A DNA stretch of 19,008 nt, from contig CAJPLH010000016.1 in NCBI GenBank assembly GCA_905371275.1, forward strand, positions 1-19,008, written 5' to 3'. A program made the position numbers and the translations under genes. Source of the stretch: Prevotellaceae bacterium (GTDB lineage Bacteria; Bacteroidota; Bacteroidia; Bacteroidales; Bacteroidaceae). The notes under the pieces are model-generated. The model worked only from the letters and a program-made list of their open reading frames with translations, was not told the DNA's origin and did no database searches. This document shows positions 14,437-19,008 of this stretch, one piece after another (the stretch's first letter is position 1; each line of letters begins with the position of its first letter).

Positions 14437-16353
14437 TTAGTCTTCGCGACGTTTGCGGAAGTTGCCACCGCGTGGAGGTCGAGAGAAGCCTCCTTCTTGG
14501 CGAGGACGACGTTCGAAACGACCTTGGGAACGATCGAACCTGCCGCGTGGTTCATCGCTGCGTCTTTCGCGGCGGTCGTCGCGATTGAAGTCTTTGCGGT
14601 CTCTATCGTTTCTTCGCTCAAACTTGTTGTCACGAGGTTTGAAATCGCGGCGTTCGCTGCGAAAATCATCGCCTTCTCCGCGTGGAGCGCGAGAGAAAGA
14701 ACGACGGTCGTCACGCTGACCTCGCGAGCGGTCGTTGTCGCGACGTTCAAAGTTGCCACGTTCTTTGCGCTCACCATTTTCGAAGCGTTCTTTGTAGGCA
14801 CGAACTCCTTCAAATGTGTTGTGACGAGCACGAAGGGTGCGATAGGTGGCGGCTAGTTCGGGATCGTCTGAGAAATCAAAACCGGAGCGGTAATCACTTT
14901 CTTCATAGCGTGGACGGCGATCTTCAAATCGGTCTTTGCGGTCGAACGGTTTGCGATCTCTGTCGAAGGGTTTGCGGTCTTTGTTAAAGGGCTTTCTCTC
15001 TTTATCAAAGGACTTGCGCTCTCTGTCAAAGGATTTGCGATCTCTGTCGAAGGAGCGTTCACCACGATCGGAGAAGTCTTGGTCGCGGTCGTCATCGGCG
15101 AAGCGTTTGCGCGAGAACTCACGCTTGCGACCATCACGGAAACGGCCTTTTTCACCCATTCGTTGGAGTTCGGTGTCGGTTTTCACCTCGTTGCCTTCGG
15201 CGCGGAAATCTTCGAGTTTACCATCAAAGGTGATGAATTTGCGGAGTTCGCAGTCGAGAGAACCATTGTTGAGCGGAACGCGGAATGAGGCGCGCAGACG
15301 CATATCGTCGAAGAGTTCTTCCTTGGAAGAAATGACCCATGTGGTGCAACCTTGACACTCTTTCTTGAGTTTCATGCCGAGTGTGCGGTAGATTTGCGAG
15401 AGATCTTCGGGACGGAGACGCTCACCATAAGGAGGATTGGTGACGATAGTGGCTTTTTCGCAACCTTCGGGGAGCACGAAGTCGCGGATGTCGCGTTGCT
15501 CAAATGTGATGAGTTCCTCAACACGGGCTGCTTTTGCATTGGCTTGCGCAGCTTCGATGGCGCGTAGATTGAGGTCGAATCCGTAAATCTTGTGATTGAA
15601 TTCTCGCTCGTGGCTGTCGTCATCGAAGATATTGCTGAGGAGTTCGGGATTGAAATCTTTCCAGTTTTCAAACGCAAACTTACGGCGGAAAATACCGGGA
15701 TAGATGTTGCGCGCCATGAGTGCGGCTTCTACAAGAATGGTGCCGGAACCACAGAAAGGATCGATGAAATCGCTATTGAAGTCCCAACCGCTCATTTTGA
15801 CAATGGCTGCTGCCAACACTTCGTTGATGGGTGCTTCCACAGTGGCTTCGCGATAACCACGAAGATGCAGACTCTCACCACTGGAGTCGAGGGAGAGGGT
15901 GCAAGTTTCTTCTGAAATGTGCATATTGAGACGAATGTCGGGATTCGCCACGCTGATGTTGGGACGCTTGCCAGTGAGTTCCATGAAATAATCGACAATA
16001 GCGTCCTTGACTTTATAAGCAACAAACTTAGAATTGCGGAATTCTGTGCTGTAGACTGTGGTGTCTACGGCAAAGGAGGTGTCAAGATCGAGAATTTCAT
16101 TCCATTCAATGCTCTTGACGGCTTTGTAAACAGCTTCGGCATCTTTGGCACGGAAGTGGAGAATGGGCTTCAACACTCTGACTGCGGTGCGCAAACAGAA
16201 GTTAGCTCGGTACATCATTTCTTGATTACCGGAGAATGAGACCATGCGGCGGCCGATTTGCACATCGTCTGCACCGAGTTCGATAAGTTCTTGCGCCAAT
16301 ACTTCCTCTAATCCTTGGAAGGTTTTGGCAATGAGTTCAAAAGTTTGTTGCAT
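14437..16353 (-). CDS. THUMP-domain class I SAM-dependent RNA methyltransferase (RlmL-like N2-guanine) with long charged tail
   Basis: The 638-residue product is probably a guanine-N2 methyltransferase of 23S rRNA, like the N-terminal half of E. coli RlmL. Residues about 1-160 are the ferredoxin-like and THUMP RNA-binding domains. The Rossmann methyltransferase domain has the SAM-binding motif DPFCGSGT starting at Asp198, YGFDLNLRAI in the next strand, and the catalytic NPPYGERL at residues 306-313. From about residue 395 the tail is low-complexity, rich in Arg, Asp, Lys and Phe. It includes six 7-residue repeats (433-473) and RG-rich ends (RPPRGG), likely a disordered RNA-binding region. ATG 16353 is chosen because the THUMP start (MQQTFELIAKTFQGLEEVLA) follows at once; an in-frame ATG at 16461 adds only an odd hydrophobic stretch. 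Confidence 0.9.
   Translation of the reverse strand: MQQTFELIAKTFQGLEEVLAQELIELGADDVQIGRRMVSFSGNQEMMYRANFCLRTAVRVLKPILHFRAKDAEAVYKAVKSIEWNEILDLDTSFAVDTTVYSTEFRNSKFVAYKVKDAIVDYFMELTGKRPNISVANPDIRLNMHISEETCTLSLDSSGESLHLRGYREATVEAPINEVLAAAIVKMSGWDFNSDFIDPFCGSGTILVEAALMARNIYPGIFRRKFAFENWKDFNPELLSNIFDDDSHEREFNHKIYGFDLNLRAIEAAQANAKAARVEELITFEQRDIRDFVLPEGCEKATIVTNPPYGERLRPEDLSQIYRTLGMKLKKECQGCTTWVISSKEELFDDMRLRASFRVPLNNGSLDCELRKFITFDGKLEDFRAEGNEVKTDTELQRMGEKGRFRDGRKREFSRKRFADDDRDQDFSDRGERSFDRDRKSFDRERKSFDKERKPFNKDRKPFDRDRKPFDRKDRFEDRRPRYEESDYRSGFDFSDDPELAATYRTLRARHNTFEGVRAYKERFENGERKERGNFERRDNDRSRGQRDDRRSFSRAPRGEGDDFRSERRDFKPRDNKFERRNDRDRKDFNRDDRRERRSDEPRGRFDRSQGRFERRPRQEGGFSRPPRGGNFRKRRED
14935..15057 (-). 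repeat. 21-bp coding tandem repeat in the methyltransferase tail
   Basis: Five full 21-base units (boundaries 14935, 14956, 14977, 14998, 15019, 15040) and a sixth partial one encode the heptad [KR][SP]F[DN][KR][DE]R, residues 433-473. Copies differ mainly at third codon positions, suggesting an old expansion kept for its protein sequence. Confidence 0.85.
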
Positions 16354-16395
16354 TAAAGTGGAGCGGTTGTTGCTGAAAACTGGCAAAAATAATAG

Positions 16396-16426
16396 CAAAA
16401 ATACGATTTTATGGCGAGTAGACCAA
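16396..16426 (-). promoter_or_regulatory. Candidate promoter for the RNA methyltransferase
   Basis: On the minus strand TTGG (16426-16423) is followed after 20 bases by TATTTTTG (16403-16396), 43 bases before ATG 16353. A second TATTTTTG lies at 16391-16384. Spacing matches the better-formed promoter of the lipoprotein gene in this window. Confidence 0.45.
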
Positions 16427-16551
16427 GGATTCTGCCCATTATGCGTGCAAAGAGGGCGCAATCTCTACCAATATAGAGACTGTACCCTCAATAATATGCA
16501 GTTGGGTGCGCAAAAAAGATGTGTTGCGCGCTACTGTTTTTAGACTACCGT

Positions 16552-16950
16552 TTAGGCTTGTTGGAAGGCTGCAAAGATGGCGGCAGCGGTTTCTGCCATT
16601 TGTTCGGAAGATACTTCCAATTTGGGTTTGCGGAAATCCATATCTCCTTCTTCTTTCAGGGGAATGAGATGGATGTGTGCGTGGGGAACTTCCAAACCGA
16701 TGACAGCCATTCCCACCTTCTTGCAAGGTAGCACTGTCTGTATGGCGCGCGCCACGCGTTTGGCAAAGAGATGATATTCCGCGAGGAGTTCGTCGTCAAG
16801 GTCAAACACGTAGTCCACTTCTTGACGGGGGATCACCAATGTGTGTCCCAATGCAACGGGATTGATATCGAGAAAAGCGTAGAATTTGTCGTCTTCTGCG
16901 CATTTATAAGAGGGAATTTCTCCCGCAGCGATTTTGGAAAATATACTCAT
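16552..16950 (-). CDS. HIT family protein (histidine triad nucleotide hydrolase/transferase)
   Basis: The 132-residue product is a histidine-triad protein, a cytoplasmic dimer acting on nucleoside phosphoramidates or dinucleotides. It starts MSIFSKIAAGEIPSYK, then has YAFLDINPVALGHTLVIP (residues 24-41), all standard for the family. The catalytic triad motif is HAHIHLIP with His90, His92 and His94. ATG 16950 is used; an in-frame TTG two codons upstream is less likely. The lipoprotein gene ends 60 bases upstream on the same strand, so the two may be co-transcribed, as I see no -7 box between them. In many Bacteroidales I remember the HIT gene lying near greA, as here, but the link is not proof of joint function. 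Confidence 0.93.
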   Translation of the reverse strand: MSIFSKIAAGEIPSYKCAEDDKFYAFLDINPVALGHTLVIPRQEVDYVFDLDDELLAEYHLFAKRVARAIQTVLPCKKVGMAVIGLEVPHAHIHLIPLKEEGDMDFRKPKLEVSSEQMAETAAAIFAAFQQA

Positions 16951-17010
16951 ATTCAATGGAAATATAGAAGTTTCACTCGAAATGTCTCAAATGACGAGTT
17001 CGATTGGGGA

Positions 17011-17637
17011 TTATTTGCGACTTCCCACTACTTGAAGTTGTGGAGCGTGCTGATTCTCTTTGTTTTCTTTATTTTCTAGGGTTTGCACCGTTCCGCGGAT
17101 GCCATTCCACGACCAAGCATCGAAGGGATCATCAAAATCACGGAGAGCATAGTTACCCCAGAGTCCATAGTTCAACTTGCGGAGATTGAATTGGAAACGA
17201 GAACTTCCTGCATATCCCGTGAAATAGCGGTTATTGAGTTCGTAGTCGTAGATACGTACGTTGAGTGCAGGTTCTCCTGGATAGTTGATATGAAGCACTC
17301 TACCATTCACCTCCCACACAAAGTGGTGATAGCGTTGACGAACCGGTCCATAGTTATAGAAGTCGATTTGCTTCCCGGTGCCACGTCGAGCATTCCAATA
17401 GTCACTTTGGAAGAGAATATAAGAATGGGTGGCATCAAATTGCGTTGCGCGCTGGGTAGAAGGATTTACAGCGGTATAGAACATACCGAAATCGCCTTGC
17501 CACTCTCCAGATATGACATTAGCACGAGAACGGTCACCATCGTACTCGCCGTCGATGTAAAACTCACAAGAGGAAAAACTCAGCACTGTCAGCATTAACA
17601 TTGCGCAGAACGCGAGGAGGGTATTTATTTTCTTCAT
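17011..17637 (-). CDS. Hypothetical lipoprotein
   Basis: The 208-residue product has a lipoprotein signal (MKKINTLLAFCAMLMLTVLS then FSSC), with Cys24 as the likely lipidated residue. It is followed by the acidic stretch EFYIDGEYDGDR, which in Bacteroidota can go with export to the cell surface. The rest is aromatic-rich and predicted beta: SGEWQGDFGMFYTA near residue 43, HFVWEVNGRVLHINYPG, YDYELNNRYFTGY and RDFDDPFDAWSW. It may be a small lipocalin-like or sandwich fold, which is only a guess. I know no function. The C-terminal tail (ENKENKENQH) is polar and repetitive. It has its own well-formed promoter and sits between greA and the HIT gene. Confidence 0.75.
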   Translation of the reverse strand: MKKINTLLAFCAMLMLTVLSFSSCEFYIDGEYDGDRSRANVISGEWQGDFGMFYTAVNPSTQRATQFDATHSYILFQSDYWNARRGTGKQIDFYNYGPVRQRYHHFVWEVNGRVLHINYPGEPALNVRIYDYELNNRYFTGYAGSSRFQFNLRKLNYGLWGNYALRDFDDPFDAWSWNGIRGTVQTLENKENKENQHAPQLQVVGSRK

Positions 17638-17678
17638 AATCTAGGGTTGCTAAATAGAAAAAGGGGTTACTATAATGG

Positions 17679-17710
17679 CAAATGTAAGGTATTCGTGATT
17701 GATTACCAAA
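17679..17710 (-). promoter_or_regulatory. Promoter of the lipoprotein gene (TTTG-N20-TACATTTG)
   Basis: On the minus strand TTTG (17710-17707) is followed after 20 bases by TACATTTG (17686-17679), matching the Bacteroidota -33/-7 pattern. It lies 42 bases before ATG 17637 and just after the greA terminator. It is the best-formed promoter in the window. Confidence 0.6.
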
Positions 17711-17721
17711 CTTTTTGCTAC

Positions 17722-17770
17722 GAAAAAACGCTTTCTCCCCTAAATTTTAATATTTAGGAAGAGAAAGCGT
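17722..17770 (-). terminator. Rho-independent terminator of greA
   Basis: A 10-bp stem (ACGCTTTCTC at 17728-17737 with its complement at 17761-17770) continues, past a small bulge, into a 7-bp stem (17739-17745 with 17752-17758) and a 6-base loop. On the minus strand TTTTTT follows at once. It ends the transcript from greA about 200 bases after the stop codon. Confidence 0.85.
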
Positions 17771-17832
17771 ATCATTTAGTTGGTGAATCCTTCATTAAGT
17801 CCTCTGAAAAAGAGCGCACTCACTAAGACTTC

Positions 17833-17955
17833 TTCAGAAAGAACTTTCTTAGCAGAAAATTATTCAGAAAGGATATTTCAGAAAGAACTTCTTAGCTAAG
17901 AATTCTCCGCTAGGAACACCTCAGAAAAGATGCTTCAGGAAGAACACTTCAGAAG
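17833..17955. repeat. Degenerate TTCAGAAA repeat cluster in the greA 3' region
   Basis: Six copies of TTCAGAAA or a one-base variant start at 17833, 17863, 17877, 17920, 17934 and 17948. Three of the five intervals are exactly 14 bases, and the other two (30 and 43) are near multiples of it. Within this, a 20-base block (TTCAGAAAGAACTTCTTAGC) occurs at 17877 and, with one extra T, at 17833. All lie between the greA stop and its terminator, so they would be transcribed. Confidence 0.65.
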
Positions 17956-17976
17956 GAATTCCTCAATAGATTCGGT

Positions 17977-18444
17977 TTATTCAACAGTGATTTTGAGAAT
18001 CTCAAGCTGAATCACACCGCGAGGAGTTTGTGCATCCACCACATCTCCCACTTTATGTCCGAGGAGTGCTTGAGCAATGGGAGTAGTGCTAGAGATTTTC
18101 CCAGAGCGAAGGTCAGCTTCGCTCTCAGAAACGATGGTATATTTCATCACAGCACCGAGTTTCACATTTTTCATCTCCACTGTAGAGAGTATTTGCACCA
18201 CATCTGTGCGAATCTTTGTAGTGTCGATGATTTTCGCAGTAGCAATGATCGCTTTCAGTTCGTTGATTTTGGTTTCGAGAATAGATTGCGCTTCTTTTGC
18301 AGCGTCATATTCTGCATTTTCCGAGAGGTCGCCTTTGTCGCGTGCTTCTGCAATAGCAGCAGAAGCAGCAGGACGATCGATTTGCTCCATATGTCGGAGC
18401 TGTGCCACGAGCTTATCGTAGCCTTCTTGAGTCATATAGGCCAT
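17977..18444 (-). CDS. greA: Transcription elongation factor GreA
   Basis: The 155-residue product is GreA, which enters the RNA polymerase secondary channel and triggers cleavage of backtracked RNA. The N-terminal coiled coil (residues about 1-75) carries the tip motif GDLSENAEYDAAKE with the acidic residues Asp39 and Glu42 that hold the catalytic metal. The C-terminal FKBP-like domain has SPIG-like TTPIAQALLGHKVGD and ends TPRGVIQLEILKI. Length is standard (about 155-160). ATG 18444 starts MAYMTQEGYDKL as usual; the open frame upstream to 18510 is not conserved in character. A hairpin lies 40-69 bases upstream, a repeat cluster and strong terminator downstream. I saw no clear promoter box just upstream, so it may be read through from the gene at the right edge. 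Confidence 0.95.
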   Translation of the reverse strand: MAYMTQEGYDKLVAQLRHMEQIDRPAASAAIAEARDKGDLSENAEYDAAKEAQSILETKINELKAIIATAKIIDTTKIRTDVVQILSTVEMKNVKLGAVMKYTIVSESEADLRSGKISSTTPIAQALLGHKVGDVVDAQTPRGVIQLEILKITVE

Positions 18445-18483
18445 TGTAATGGGATATATTTTTCTTGTCTTTTGCTTAATGGA

Positions 18484-18513
18484 GAAGTACTTCCCGAGGT
18501 GGTGAAGCACTTC
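18484..18513 (-). other. Hairpin between the right-edge gene and greA
   Basis: GAAGTACTTC (18484-18493, itself a palindrome) and GAAGCACTTC (18504-18513) can pair over 10 positions with one G-U in the minus-strand RNA, with a 10-base loop. No T run follows. It could be a weak terminator for the upstream gene or a leader structure of greA. Confidence 0.35.
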
Positions 18514-18537
18514 TTTTAATCGGTGCTCAATGGATGC

Positions 18538-19008
18538 TTAGTTGTCAGTTGCAGCAGCATCGTTGCGCTTGCCTTCACCTTGAGCAGAATTGGAACGATT
18601 ACCTCCGCGGCGTCGATTGTTTGGACGTTTTCCACTGCCCGAACGATTGTTTTTACGCTTTTCATCGCGCTTCTCCTCGCCGTTGGTGTTAGGCAGTTCA
18701 GCCGTTTCTGCTGGAGAAATCTCAGACTTTGTGGTTTCCACCACCACGAAATCATCAATATCTACGTCTAGTTTGAAAGACTCAGCCAACTCTTGTTGCA
18801 TCTTCTTCACCTGACGCTTGCGATTTTCCTCCTTGCGCTTCTCAGCTTGTTCCTCTTGTTTGCGAGCCGCCTTTTGCGCACGGTGACTTTGTTCGGCAGG
18901 GGGAAGAGTTGTGTTGGCGAAGTTCGCAGCGTTTTGTCGCTTATTTTGACGACGCGCGCGCTTCTTTTCCTGTTCAGAACGCACACGAGGAGCATTTTCC
19001 TCTGCATC
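18538..19008 (-). CDS. Unidentified protein, C-terminal 156 residues (gene runs off the right edge)
   Basis: The frame is open from the window edge to the stop at 18538. An in-frame GTG at 18984 exists but is probably not a start, since the composition is the same on both sides. What is visible is a charged tail. A long Lys/Arg/Glu/Gln-rich probable helix or coiled coil (KKRARRQNKRQ to KRQVKKMQQELAE) is followed by a short acidic segment with DVDIDDFVVVE. The end is disordered and basic (KNNRSGSGKRPNNRRRGGN, ending in DNs). This looks like a nucleic-acid-binding tail on an enzyme whose domain lies outside the window. Some Bacteroidota PSP1-domain or RNA-processing proteins have similar tails, but I cannot assign it. 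greA follows after 93 bases. Confidence 0.7.
   Translation of the reverse strand, partial: DAEENAPRVRSEQEKKRARRQNKRQNAANFANTTLPPAEQSHRAQKAARKQEEQAEKRKEENRKRQVKKMQQELAESFKLDVDIDDFVVVETTKSEISPAETAELPNTNGEEKRDEKRKNNRSGSGKRPNNRRRGGNRSNSAQGEGKRNDAAATDN

Larger units (their letters stand above)
17638..17976. other. greA-lipoprotein gap: repeats, terminator and promoter
   Basis: This 339-base gap holds, in minus-strand order, a repeat-rich 3' region of greA (17833-17955), a strong terminator (17722-17770) and the lipoprotein promoter (17679-17710). No reading frame in it looks coding. Confidence 0.7.

Overview
The window looks like a chromosomal segment of a member of the Bacteroidota, most likely order Bacteroidales and possibly a Prevotella-like genus (genus is inference). 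Several gene starts are preceded by the TAnnTTTG -7 box typical of this phylum rather than by Shine-Dalgarno sequences. The window also carries a Bacteroidales-type topoisomerase IV subunit A, a dipeptidyl peptidase IV, an Asp/Arg/Lys-tailed THUMP methyltransferase and a Bacteroidetes-type LtaS-like membrane protein. No tRNA, rRNA, CRISPR array, transposase or phage gene was seen.

Layout. (1) 1-805 (-): 5' part of parC. (2) 988-3236 (+): a lipid A-type acyltransferase and a GT4 glycosyltransferase, ending at a very strong terminator. (3) 3355-10090 (-): a surface-glycan cluster. In transcription order it holds a wrecked LtaS-like phosphoglycerol transferase, a membrane-anchored metallophosphoesterase, a GT2-like enzyme, a GT2 fused to a WaaP/Kdo-kinase-like domain, a GT8 enzyme and a GT14 enzyme. 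(4) 10424-11035 (+): a small probable outer-membrane barrel protein, transcribed divergently. (5) 11036-12106: about 1.07 kb without a gene, holding a 22-bp tandem array, terminator-like hairpins and an element bounded by nested inverted repeats. (6) 12107-18444 (-): DPP IV, a THUMP/SAM RNA methyltransferase with a repetitive basic tail, a HIT protein, a small lipoprotein and GreA. (7) 18538-19008 (-): the lysine/arginine-rich C-terminus of an unidentified protein.

How the genes fit together. Regions 2 and 3 share a theme and converge on one bidirectional terminator. An acyltransferase of the LpxL/HtrB type, five glycosyltransferase domains of four families and a sugar-kinase-like domain suggest assembly of lipid A plus a phosphorylated lipooligosaccharide core or similar glycolipid. 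The most striking defect is the LtaS-like gene: its N-terminal membrane part and its extreme C-terminus remain, but the whole catalytic sulfatase-fold domain is gone and a frameshift lies near the junction.

The most interesting points are this internally deleted transferase, the GT2-kinase fusion, the nested-inverted-repeat element and 22-bp palindromic array in the 1-kb gap, -7 boxes lying on or inside start regions (possible leaderless transcripts), and the repeat-rich 3' region of greA.
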